Assembly (NCBI RefSeq): GCF_015904235.1
Contig: NZ_JADZLT010000055.1
Coordinates: 87,502-151,501 of the forward strand
DNA: 64,000 bases
Direction of reading: 5' to 3'
DNA from: Methylobrevis albus
GTDB lineage: Bacteria; Pseudomonadota; Alphaproteobacteria; Rhizobiales; Pleomorphomonadaceae
Shown here: piece by piece, positions 1-8,144 of the stretch
Numbering within the stretch: position 1 is the first letter of the stretch
Layout of the letters: each line of letters begins with the position of its first letter
Notes under the pieces: model-generated
Told to the model about the DNA's origin: nothing
Databases searched by the model: none
The model's input: only the letters and a program-made list of their open reading frames with translations
Program-made: the position numbers and the translations under genes

Positions 1-1030
1 CGCCCTCCACCGTCAGCAGCGCGGTGCGGCGGATCTTCGCCGGATCGACGGGGCGGCCGCGATAGCTGAGCTCGCCCTTCGCCAGCAGCGCCCGCTGGAA
101 CACGATGTCGATGGTCTCGAGGTAGAACTCGGCGTCGAGATCGAGCACGGCGAAATACTCGTCGTAGAAGGCGCGGATCGTCGCCGCCTCGGCCGTTTCG
201 CCGCGGGCGAGGTGGCGATGCAGGTCGCGGTGCGCCTTCTCGTGCCGCGCCGGGTTCATCATCATGAAGGCGGTGAGCTGCAGGAAGCCGGGGTAGACGC
301 GGCGGCCGGCGCCGCCGTAGCGCGCCGGGACGGTGGCGATCAGCTTCTCCGCGAACCACTCGAGCGGCTTGCCGTTGGCGAGACGGTTGACCTCGGTCGG
401 GTTGACGCGGACGTCGACCGGCCCGGCCATCAGCGTCATGCTGCTGGGCGCGGCGGGATTGCGGTCCTCGGCCATCACGGCGGCAGCGGCGAGCACCTGG
501 ACGCAGGGCTGGCAGACGGCGAGCACGTGGGTGCCCGGACCGATCTCCTCGATGAAGCGGATGACGTGCTCGACGTAGTCGTCGAAGCCGAAGCGACCGG
601 CGCCGAGCGGTACGTCGCGGGCGTTGTGCCAGTCGGTGATGTAGACGTCGTGGTCGGCGAGCAGTGTCTTCACCGTGCCGCGCAGCAGCGTCGCGAAATG
701 GCCGGACAGCGGGGCCACCACCAGCATCTTCGGCTGCGGCGTCTCCACGTCCTTGGCGAAGTGCAGCAGCGTGCCGAACGGGGTCGAGAACACCGCCTGC
801 TCGGTCACCGCCGCATCGACGTTGCCGACGCGCACGCTGTCGATGGCGTAGGCGGGCCGCTCGTGGGTGTAGGCGGTGTCGGCGATCATCGACCAGAAGG
901 CCGCGGCCTGCCGCGGTGCGAAAGGCCCGAGCGTTCCATCGGGCACCGCGAACATCGCATGGGCGAGCCGCGCGAAACGCCGCACGGGCTCGGCGGCGTC
1001 CGTCATCATCTGGTAGGCGTGGTAGAGCAT
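1..1030 (-). CDS. phaZ: Intracellular polyhydroxyalkanoate depolymerase (partial, 3' end outside window)
   Basis: Reads leftward from an ATG at 1030 and is still open at the window edge, so the C-terminus is missing. The translation begins MLYHAYQMMTDAAEPVRRFA and carries the hallmarks of the intracellular PHB depolymerase family: an N-terminal 'Y.....' leader, a central 'HVLAVCQPCVQ' segment that contains the Cys nucleophile of the lipase-box-like motif (SVCQP in the family), and a C-terminal 'FLQLTAFMMMNPARH' stretch. About 343 residues are visible of a usual 400-430. The product hydrolyses stored polyhydroxyalkanoate granules in the cytoplasm to hydroxyacyl monomers. It diverges from the GST gene at 1162. 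The family assignment is from recognised motifs; activity is inferred. Confidence 0.9.
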   Translation of the reverse strand, partial: MLYHAYQMMTDAAEPVRRFARLAHAMFAVPDGTLGPFAPRQAAAFWSMIADTAYTHERPAYAIDSVRVGNVDAAVTEQAVFSTPFGTLLHFAKDVETPQPKMLVVAPLSGHFATLLRGTVKTLLADHDVYITDWHNARDVPLGAGRFGFDDYVEHVIRFIEEIGPGTHVLAVCQPCVQVLAAAAVMAEDRNPAAPSSMTLMAGPVDVRVNPTEVNRLANGKPLEWFAEKLIATVPARYGGAGRRVYPGFLQLTAFMMMNPARHEKAHRDLHRHLARGETAEAATIRAFYDEYFAVLDLDAEFYLETIDIVFQRALLAKGELSYRGRPVDPAKIRRTALLTVEG

Positions 1031-1161
1031 AAACCCCCGCTAGGCTCCGCCGATCGCGTCCAATCGACTGAAAGCTAGTGCATTTCCTGTTGCGCTGCGA
1101 GATAATTGTCGGCGAGGCGCAAGGGGTCGCAGCGGCCATCAGCCTGAGGGGGCGAAACCAT

Positions 1162-1815
1162 ATGGCGAATGCCGTTCTGACGATCTCCTCCAGGAATTAT
1201 TCGTCCTGGTCGCTGCGCGGCTGGCTGCTATGCCGCATGGCGGGGCTCGAGTTCGAGGAGAAGGCGACCGAGGCCGACGACGCCTCCGTACGCGCCGAAC
1301 TGCTGCTGCTGTCGCCCTCGTTCCTCGTCCCCTGCCTCGAGCACGAGGGGGCGCGGGTCTGGGACACGCTGGCGATCGCCGAGTACCTCGCCGAGATCGC
1401 CCCCGGCGCCGGCCTGCTGCCGCAGGACCGGATCGTGCGGGCGCACTGCCGCGCCATCTGCGGCGAGATGCATTCGGGCTTCGCCAATCTCCGCTCGGCA
1501 CTGCCGATGAACCTCAAGGCGCATTTCCCCGGCTACCGCACCTTCGCGGGCGCCGCCGGCGACATCGCGCGGGTGACGGAGATCTGGCGCGACTGCCTCG
1601 CCCGCTACGGCGGCCCCTGGCTGTTCGGCAAGCCGACGATGGCGGACGCGATGTACGCCCCGGTCGCGACGCGCTTCACCACCTACGACGTCAAGCTCGA
1701 CCCGGTGAGCGAAGCCTACCGCGCCACCCTCATGGCATGGCCGCTGCTCGGCGAGTGGATCGCGGCGGCGAAGGACGAGCCGGACGACATCGAGGAGCTC
1801 GACGCGGAATTCTGA
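1162..1815 (+). CDS. Glutathione S-transferase family protein
   Basis: 217 residues. The N-terminal thioredoxin-fold half contains 'SSRNYSSWSLRGWLLC', the Ser-type active-site region of bacterial GSTs, followed by 'LLSPSFLVPCLEHEG' (cis-Pro) and 'VWDTLAIAEYLAE', the glutathione-binding Glu/Ser-like motif. The C-terminal half is helical. The chosen ATG at 1162 has a purine-rich GAGGGGG just upstream; an in-frame ATG at 1078 would add 28 residues that do not resemble the family. It probably conjugates or reduces electrophiles with glutathione in the cytoplasm; the substrate cannot be told. It stands alone between phaZ (divergent) and pncA. Confidence 0.85.
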   Translation: MANAVLTISSRNYSSWSLRGWLLCRMAGLEFEEKATEADDASVRAELLLLSPSFLVPCLEHEGARVWDTLAIAEYLAEIAPGAGLLPQDRIVRAHCRAICGEMHSGFANLRSALPMNLKAHFPGYRTFAGAAGDIARVTEIWRDCLARYGGPWLFGKPTMADAMYAPVATRFTTYDVKLDPVSEAYRATLMAWPLLGEWIAAAKDEPDDIEELDAEF

Positions 1816-1905
1816 CCATCCGGCGGCACGGGGCGCTGGACGTCGGTCCGCCGCGCCCATCTATAGCGAAATCCCGGCGAACCCCCTGAAAGAGGCCATC
1901 CGATC

Positions 1906-2541
1906 GTGTCCTTCGTCATCGACCCGGCCACCGACGTCTTCGTCGTGATCGACGTCCAGGTGGACTTCTGCCCGGACGGCGCCCTCGCCGTCGCCGACGG
2001 CGGTGCGGTGGTTGCGCCGATCAACCGGCTGGCCCGGCGCTTCGCCCATGTGGTGGCGACCCAGGACTGGCATCCGGCCGGGCACGGTTCCTTCGCCTCC
2101 AGCCACCCCGGGGCGGCGCCGTTCTCCTCGGTCGAGCTCTCCTATGGCGCGCAGACGCTGTGGCCGGACCATTGCGTCGCCGGATCACCGGGGGCGGCGT
2201 TCCACCCCGGGCTCGACCTCGAGCCGGTGCAGCTCATCGTGCGCAAGGGGTTCCGCCAGGCGATCGATTCCTATTCGGCCTTCTTCGAGAACGACCGGAC
2301 GACGCCGACCGGGCTCGGCGGCTATCTGCGCGAGCGCGGCTTCCGCCGCGCGGTGTTCGCGGGCCTCGCCACCGACTACTGCGTCGCCTATTCGGCGCTC
2401 GACGCGGCGGCGCTCGGCTTCGAGGCGCACGTCGTGCTCGGCGCCTGCCGCGCGATCGATCTCGGCGGCTCGCTGGCGTCGGCCCTGGCGCAGATGCAGG
2501 CGGTCGGCGTCGGCCTGCACCACGGCGACGATCTCGCATGA
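1906..2541 (+). CDS. pncA: Nicotinamidase/pyrazinamidase
   Basis: 211 residues from a GTG start. The isochorismatase-type hydrolase core is complete: catalytic Asp16 in 'FVVIDVQVDF', Lys114 in 'LIVRKGF' and nucleophile Cys159 in 'ATDYCVAYSALDA'. The metal-binding segment 'TQDWHPAGHGSF' is diagnostic for PncA rather than other cysteine hydrolases. It deamidates nicotinamide to nicotinate for NAD salvage in the cytoplasm. Length matches the family. The gene follows the GST gene by 90 bp in the same direction; shared transcription is possible but not shown. Confidence 0.93.
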   Translation: MSFVIDPATDVFVVIDVQVDFCPDGALAVADGGAVVAPINRLARRFAHVVATQDWHPAGHGSFASSHPGAAPFSSVELSYGAQTLWPDHCVAGSPGAAFHPGLDLEPVQLIVRKGFRQAIDSYSAFFENDRTTPTGLGGYLRERGFRRAVFAGLATDYCVAYSALDAAALGFEAHVVLGACRAIDLGGSLASALAQMQAVGVGLHHGDDLA

Positions 2542-2920
2542 CCGGCCCGATCCGCCCGTTTGCGGGCATGCCGAATCTTTCAGCGATGCAGCGGAACGAA
2601 GACGTGCGATTGCACGTTCCACGTCCGCTATCACTGTGCCAGCGTCGGCGAGCCGGGGAATCGTCCTTGAATTGCCGTCATCTTTCCGCCGCATCGCTTC
2701 CCTCTGCTGAACCGGGCAGGCAGCCGGGTTCGAGAGGTCCTGACGGCCGCGATCGCACGCGTCGGTACCAGCCTTCCAGGGGCGGGGCCGGCAAGGCGGG
2801 TGCGGATCTGCGGGGCCACGGAGGCCGGACCTGTCTTGCGGTGGCGGATGCGAAGGGTCTAGCGGCTCTCGCCGCCGCCCTGCCTCACTCCCCTTCCCTT
2901 TGCCGAGCGGAGCTCTCGAC
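2542..2920. other. Gene-free stretch upstream of opgG
   Basis: 379 bp with no convincing coding frame; frames open here have no RBS and are high-GC artefacts. The only structure seen is a dyad near 2605-2618 (CGTGC and GCACG around GATT) nested inside a wider GGAACG/CGTTCC pair (2592-2620). It could be an operator or a transcript hairpin for opgGH. No clear -35/-10 pair could be assigned. Confidence 0.5.
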
Positions 2921-4522
2921 TTGGATCCCGTGACTGTCCAGACACCCGATGAGGACACGAATCCCAGCCGCCGCGCGGTGCTCGCACGCGGCGTCGCCGC
3001 CGTCGGGGCGATCGCGGCGCTGCAGACGGGGTTCGTGCCTGTCGCATTTGCCGCTGACCAGCAGGTCAACTTCGCCGTCGATGGGCCGTTCCGGCGCTCG
3101 ACCGTGTCGGAACTCGCCCGCCGCCTCGCCGCCGAGCCGTACAAGGCTCCCGCGGCCGCGCTGCCGGAGGTGCTCGACAAGCTGAATTACGACCAGTATC
3201 GCGACATCCGCTTCCGGCCGGACGCGTCGATCTGGGCCGACCGGCCGCTGCCGTTCCGCATGCAGCTGTTCCACCGTGGGCTCTATTACAAGGACCCGGT
3301 CGAGGTGGCGCTGGTCGAGAACGGCGAGGCGAAGCACTTCGCCTATGATCCCGGTCTCTTCACCATCGGACCGCTGATCCCCGAGCCGGTTCCCAACGAC
3401 GACATCGGCTTTGCCGGCATCCGTCTGCACGGCCCGATCAACCGTCCCGACTATTTCGACGAAGTCGCGGTGTTCCTTGGCGCGAGCTACTTCCGCTCGC
3501 TCGGTCAGAACCAGGTCTACGGCCTGTCGGCGCGCGGTCTCGCGATCAAGACGGCCGACCCCGAGGGCGAGGAGTTTCCCGCGTTCCGCGCGTTCTGGGT
3601 CGAGACACCGGTCGAGGGCAGCGAGACGATCGTGGTGCACGCGCTGCTCGACAGCCCGTCGACCTCGGGTGCCTACCGCTTCACGATCCGTCCCGGCAAC
3701 CCGACCGCGATGGACGTCGAGGCGCAGCTGTTTCCGCGCGTCGATCTCAGCAAGGTCGGCTTTGCCCCCGGCACCAGCATGTACCTGTTCTCGCCCAGCA
3801 ACCGGCTGAACGTCGACGACTTCCGCCCGTCGGTGCATGATTCCGACGGCCTCCTGATGGTCACGGGCCGCGGCGATCGCCTGTGGCGGCCGCTCGCCAA
3901 TCCGCAGACGCTGCAGATCAGCGCCTTCTCCGACATCTCGCCGCGCGGCTTCGGCCTGATCCAGCGCGAGCGGGCGTTCTCGGCCTACGAGGATCTCGAG
4001 GCCGCCTACGAGCGTCGGCCGAGCCTGTGGGTCGAGCCGATCGGCGACTGGGGCACCGGGGCGGTGACGCTGATCGAGATCCCGACCGATTCGGAAGTGC
4101 ACGACAACATCGTCGCCTACTGGGCGCCGCGCGAGGTGATCCCGGCAGGCAGCGAGTACAGCCTCGCCTACCGCCTGTCCTGGGGCGGGGATCCGTCGGC
4201 GTCGATCGGGCCGGCGGTCATTGCCTCGACCCGGTCCGGGCGGGGGACGGTGCTCGGGCCGACGCCGGAACGCATCTTCGTCATCGACTTCACCTTCACC
4301 GAAGGCGTCGATCGCGCCGTGCTCGGCGAAGCCAAGGGCACGGTGTCGGCGTCGCGGGGGACGGTCAAGAACGTGGTGGTGCAGGACAACGCCCAGTCGG
4401 GGGGCCTGCGACTGAGCTTCCAGCTCGATCCCGCCGACGAGACGCTGATCGAGCTGCGGGCGGAACTTGCCTTCGCCGATGGCCAGAAGGCCGAGACGTG
4501 GGTTTATCGATGGACGGTGTGA
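2921..4522 (+). CDS. opgG: Periplasmic glucan biosynthesis protein OpgG/OpgD (MdoG family)
   Basis: About 533 residues. The N-terminus has a twin-arginine signal 'SRRAVLARG' followed by a hydrophobic stretch ending in 'AFA|A', so the protein is probably exported folded through Tat, as described for OpgD. The body shows the family features 'YDQYRDIRFRPDASIW', 'FHRGLYYKDPVEV', 'FAGIRLHGPINRPDYFDEVAVFLGASYFR' (in pieces) and 'PLWVEPIGDWG'. It shapes the branched or cyclised osmoregulated periplasmic glucan made by OpgH. Start choice: TTG at 2921 has GCGGAG 8 nt upstream; a GTG at 2930 is the alternative. It overlaps opgH by 13 bp, which implies translational coupling. Confidence 0.93.
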   Translation: MDPVTVQTPDEDTNPSRRAVLARGVAAVGAIAALQTGFVPVAFAADQQVNFAVDGPFRRSTVSELARRLAAEPYKAPAAALPEVLDKLNYDQYRDIRFRPDASIWADRPLPFRMQLFHRGLYYKDPVEVALVENGEAKHFAYDPGLFTIGPLIPEPVPNDDIGFAGIRLHGPINRPDYFDEVAVFLGASYFRSLGQNQVYGLSARGLAIKTADPEGEEFPAFRAFWVETPVEGSETIVVHALLDSPSTSGAYRFTIRPGNPTAMDVEAQLFPRVDLSKVGFAPGTSMYLFSPSNRLNVDDFRPSVHDSDGLLMVTGRGDRLWRPLANPQTLQISAFSDISPRGFGLIQRERAFSAYEDLEAAYERRPSLWVEPIGDWGTGAVTLIEIPTDSEVHDNIVAYWAPREVIPAGSEYSLAYRLSWGGDPSASIGPAVIASTRSGRGTVLGPTPERIFVIDFTFTEGVDRAVLGEAKGTVSASRGTVKNVVVQDNAQSGGLRLSFQLDPADETLIELRAELAFADGQKAETWVYRWTV

Positions 4523-6726
4523 TCGCCCTTGCGCAGCGCCTGACTCCGGCCCAGCGGCAAGAGCCGGAATGGTCGCCGGAGCGGCTGCGCGCGCGGCCCG
4601 ATCTCGCCGGCATGCCGCCGGAAGTCGCCGGCGACATGCCGCCACAGCGCCTCGACCGCTTCGACAAAAAGACCCGCCGATCGCTCGTCGATCCCCATGC
4701 CCGGTCTGGCTTCCTGCGCCGTGTCGCCGTGCTCGGCAGCGCCGCCCTGCTCAGCGGCTTTGCGATCTTCGAAATGCAGCGGGTGCTGTCGATCGGTGAT
4801 ATGACGCCGGTCGAATCCGTCGTGCTGGTGCTGTTCTCGCTGACCTTCGTGTGGATCGCGATCGCCTGCGCGAGCGCCTTTGCCGGGTTCGCCGCCATCA
4901 TGGCGCGGCGGATCTGGCCGGTGGCGCGGCCGGCGACGCCGCTGGTGCGACGCACCGCCGTGCTGATGCCGACCTACAACGAGGCGCCCGACCGGGTGTT
5001 CGCGGCCCTCGAGGCGATGGTCCGCGCCGTCGACGAACTCGGCGCCGGCGACGCCTTCGACTGGTTCGTGATCGCCGACACCACCGACCCCGCCATCGCG
5101 CTCGAGGAAGAGACCGCGCTGATGCTCGCCCGGGCGCGGCTCGGCGGGCGCATGCGGCTCTACTACCGCCGGCGGCGCCAGAACATCGGCCGCAAGGCGG
5201 GCAACGTCGCGGACTTCTGCCGCCGTTGGGGCAAGGCCTACGACCACCTGCTGGTGCTCGACGCCGACAGCCTGATGGACGGCGAGACGATCGTCGAGCT
5301 CGCGCGCCGCATGGAGGCCGATCCCGACGCCGGCCTGATCCAGACCATCCCGATGCTGGTCAACGGCACCACGCTGATGGCGCGGCTGCAGCAGTTCGCG
5401 GGGCGCGTCTACGGACCGGTGGTGGGATCGGGGCTCGCCTGGTGGGTGCAGAAGGAAGGCAACTTCTGGGGCCATAACGCGATCATCCGCACCGAGGCGT
5501 TCATGGGCGCCGCCGGCCTGCCGGTGCTGCCCGGGCAGGCGCCGTTCGGCGGCCACATCCTCAGCCACGACTTCGTCGAGGCGGCGCTGATCCGCCGCGC
5601 CGGCTGGACGGTGATCATCGCCGACGACCTCTCGGGTTCGTTCGAGGAAAGCCCGCCGTCGCTGATCGACATGGCGGTGCGCGACCGGCGCTGGTGCCAG
5701 GGCAACCTGCAGCACACCCGCGTGCTGTTCGGGCGGGGGCTCAACTGGGTGAGCCGGTCGCATCTCCTCACCGGCATCATGTCGTATCTCACCTCGCCGC
5801 TGTGGCTGCTGCTGATCCTCTCCGGCCTGACGCTGGCGCTGCAGGCGCATTTCATCCGGCCGGAATATTTCGTCGACGAGTTCCAGCTGTTCCCGTCCTG
5901 GCCGCGCATCGACCCGGAGCGCGCCCTCGCGCTGTTCATCCTGACCCTCGCGGTGCTGTTCGTGCCGAAGGTGCTCGGGCTGATCGCGTTCGCCGCCGAC
6001 GGGCGCCAGCGCCGTGCGGCCGGCGGCTTCATCGGCCTCTTCTTCAGCTTCATCACCGAGATCATCGTCTCGGCGCTGGTGGCGCCGATCATGATGCTGA
6101 TGCACACCGGCGCGATCACCGAGATCCTGCTCCGGCGCGACGCCGGCTGGAACCCGCAGCGCCGCGACGACGGCGGCGTGCCGCTGCGTGACCTCGTGCA
6201 CCGCCATCGCTGGCATGTGGTGTCCGGCGTCGCGTTGGCTGCGGCCGCTCTCGCCGACAGCTGGATCATGCTCGCCTGGCTCGCCCCGGCGGTGACCGGT
6301 CTCGTATTTGCGGTGCCGTTGTCGGCGCTGACCGGCTCGCCGGCGGTGGGGCGGTTCATCCGGCGGCTCGGGCTGCTGCGCACGCCCGAAGAAAAGAACA
6401 CCCCGCCGATCCGTCTCGCGATGAGCGAGGCGCGGCCGGCCTATACCGAGGCGATCGCCTCGGCGCCGTCGCTGCTCGACGTGGTGCGCGATCCGGCCAG
6501 CCTCGCCGTGCACCTCGCCGTCACCGACCGGATGCTCGAGCGGCCGCGCGGCAAGATCGATCCCGTCGAGGCGATGGCGGCGGCGAAGATCGCCGATGCG
6601 CGCACCATCGACGAGGCGGTGTCCTTCCTCGACAAGCGCGAAAGTGCCATCCTGCTCGGCACGCCGCCGCTGATGGAGGTGCTAGCCGGGTTGCCGCAGA
6701 AGACGGCCGCGACGCCGGCGGAATAG
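4510..6726 (+). CDS. opgH: Glucan beta-glucosyltransferase OpgH (MdoH)
   Basis: 738 residues starting at an ATG inside the end of opgG. The cytoplasmic N-terminus is followed by two membrane segments (about residues 75-95 and 105-130) and a GT2 domain: 'VLMPTYNEAPDRVF', the DxD motif at Asp251/Asp253 ('LDADSLMDG'), 'LSHDFVEAALIRRAGW' and the 'RRWCQGNLQH' form of QxxRW. Several C-terminal membrane segments follow (about 430-610). It polymerises UDP-glucose into the beta-glucan backbone of osmoregulated periplasmic glucans while translocating it across the inner membrane. Length is somewhat below E. coli OpgH (847), because the N-terminal cytoplasmic part is shorter. The gene is followed after 64 bp by a GT29-like gene. 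Confidence 0.95.
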   Translation: MDGVIALAQRLTPAQRQEPEWSPERLRARPDLAGMPPEVAGDMPPQRLDRFDKKTRRSLVDPHARSGFLRRVAVLGSAALLSGFAIFEMQRVLSIGDMTPVESVVLVLFSLTFVWIAIACASAFAGFAAIMARRIWPVARPATPLVRRTAVLMPTYNEAPDRVFAALEAMVRAVDELGAGDAFDWFVIADTTDPAIALEEETALMLARARLGGRMRLYYRRRRQNIGRKAGNVADFCRRWGKAYDHLLVLDADSLMDGETIVELARRMEADPDAGLIQTIPMLVNGTTLMARLQQFAGRVYGPVVGSGLAWWVQKEGNFWGHNAIIRTEAFMGAAGLPVLPGQAPFGGHILSHDFVEAALIRRAGWTVIIADDLSGSFEESPPSLIDMAVRDRRWCQGNLQHTRVLFGRGLNWVSRSHLLTGIMSYLTSPLWLLLILSGLTLALQAHFIRPEYFVDEFQLFPSWPRIDPERALALFILTLAVLFVPKVLGLIAFAADGRQRRAAGGFIGLFFSFITEIIVSALVAPIMMLMHTGAITEILLRRDAGWNPQRRDDGGVPLRDLVHRHRWHVVSGVALAAAALADSWIMLAWLAPAVTGLVFAVPLSALTGSPAVGRFIRRLGLLRTPEEKNTPPIRLAMSEARPAYTEAIASAPSLLDVVRDPASLAVHLAVTDRMLERPRGKIDPVEAMAAAKIADARTIDEAVSFLDKRESAILLGTPPLMEVLAGLPQKTAATPAE

Positions 6727-6790
6727 GGCGACGGGATTTGCCGAGCGGTGGGGCCGGTCGGCGCTCCCGGCGGCGGGGACGGGGGGCAGC

Positions 6791-8122
6791 ATGCGCGATC
6801 AGACGCGCCGTCGCAAAGCCGCCCGGACGCCGCGGCCGGCGCCGGCTGGCGACACGGATACCGCCGACCTCAAGCTCCGCCTCTCCGCGGCGGGAGACCG
6901 GTTCAGGGCGGGGGCCTTCGCGGAGGCCGGCGCCCTTTGCGAAGCGATCCTCCTCGACACCGGACGGCCGGTCCGCGTCGCCGCCGACATCCTGGAACGC
7001 TCGATGCTGGCGATCGCCGAGGCCGGGGCCTTCGATGCCGCGGCCGCGCCCTGGCAGCGGCTCGCCACCGTCGCCGGCTTCGAGGCGATGGCCGCCGATC
7101 ATTTGATGGTGCTGCGCGACGAGATGGCGCGCTTCGACGCCACCAGCGACGCGCTCGCCGCGCAGATCCTCGCCGGTCCCTTTCGCCGGCCGGACGCGGT
7201 GAAGGCGGCCGTCCGCTACACCTGGATCCGCGACGGGGCGACGGAGGCGCTGGCCGACGCCTGTCTGCGGGCATCCGCCGAGGGCGGCCCGTCGTTCGCC
7301 CGGCGGCTGGGGCGGGTGCTCGCGCCGCTGCTCGCCGCCCGCGGCCGCCACGCCGCCCTCGCCGATCTCCTCCGCGCGGCGCCCGAACTCCGGGCCGCGA
7401 CCCTCTCCAACGCCGCGGTTGCGCGCGCGATCTCCGCGGGGGACGCCCCGGAAAGTGTCGGGGCGTCGGCCGAGGAACTCGAGGCGGCCGCCGGCTACGC
7501 GGCGCTCGGCGGCGCCATGACCGCGGAACGGCTGGACCTCTGGCGCGAACTCGCCGATCCGGCGATCCGCATCGCGGTCGTCGGCAATTCACCGAACGGT
7601 CTCGGCAAGGGGGAGGGGGCGGCGATCGACGGCCACGACCACGTCGTGCGCTTCAACCGCCATGCGCTCGGCGAGCCGTTCCGCGCCGACTACGGCAGCC
7701 GCACGACGATCCTCGTCTCCGGCGGCGAGCTCGCCGACGACGTGCTCGGCGGCGCGGACCCGGCGGTTCGCGTCATCCTGAGCGGGTTGCGGTTCATGGC
7801 GATGCGGCGGCTCGGCGCGGCGAAGGCGATTGCCGCCCGCCACCGCGTCAGCTGCTTTGCCGAGCACCTCGACGGGCAGCTCGTCCGGCGCCTTGCGGCC
7901 GTGCCGAGCGCCGGCCTCTACATGCTCGCCCATCTCGCCCACGTGCGCGGCTCGCTCGCCGGCGTCGGCTGCTTCGGCTTCGGCTTCGTCGACCAGCTGC
8001 AGGAGACGGTGAGCGCGCACTATTTCGAGTCGGCGCGCCCCGGCTTCCGGCACAACTGGATCGCCGAAAAGGCAGCCTTCGACGAGCTGCGGGCCGGCCC
8101 CGCGCCGGAGTGGTGCGCCTGA
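6791..8122 (+). CDS. GT29 (sialyltransferase)-like glycosyltransferase behind opgGH
   Basis: 443 residues. The first 250 residues are Ala/Leu/Arg-rich and predicted helical, with no recognised domain beyond a possible TPR-like segment. Residues about 259-292 read 'IAVVGNSPNGLGKGEGA' followed by 'IDGHDHVVRFNRH', which matches sialylmotif L of GT29 (CMP-nucleotide binding). Near the C-terminus 'GVGCFGFGF' and 'RHNWIAEK' carry a His421-x4-Glu426 pair, as in the sialylmotif VS. No signal peptide is seen, so the protein should be cytoplasmic. The 64-bp spacing and same strand suggest co-transcription with opgGH; a role in modifying the glucan is an inference. Purine-rich GGGGGG precedes the ATG. 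Confidence 0.7.
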   Translation: MRDQTRRRKAARTPRPAPAGDTDTADLKLRLSAAGDRFRAGAFAEAGALCEAILLDTGRPVRVAADILERSMLAIAEAGAFDAAAAPWQRLATVAGFEAMAADHLMVLRDEMARFDATSDALAAQILAGPFRRPDAVKAAVRYTWIRDGATEALADACLRASAEGGPSFARRLGRVLAPLLAARGRHAALADLLRAAPELRAATLSNAAVARAISAGDAPESVGASAEELEAAAGYAALGGAMTAERLDLWRELADPAIRIAVVGNSPNGLGKGEGAAIDGHDHVVRFNRHALGEPFRADYGSRTTILVSGGELADDVLGGADPAVRVILSGLRFMAMRRLGAAKAIAARHRVSCFAEHLDGQLVRRLAAVPSAGLYMLAHLAHVRGSLAGVGCFGFGFVDQLQETVSAHYFESARPGFRHNWIAEKAAFDELRAGPAPEWCA

Positions 8123-8144
8123 CCGGCGTTCACGGGCGCTGCGA

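Noticed and set aside
1078..1161. Upstream ATG start for the glutathione S-transferase
   Set aside because: It would add 28 residues unlike any GST and has no RBS, whereas the ATG at 1162 follows GAGGGGG.
3883..4509. In-frame upstream extension of opgH by 209 codons
   Set aside because: The extension lies inside opgG in another frame and encodes Arg-rich noise. The ATG at 4510 gives a normal OpgH N-terminus and a typical short overlap.
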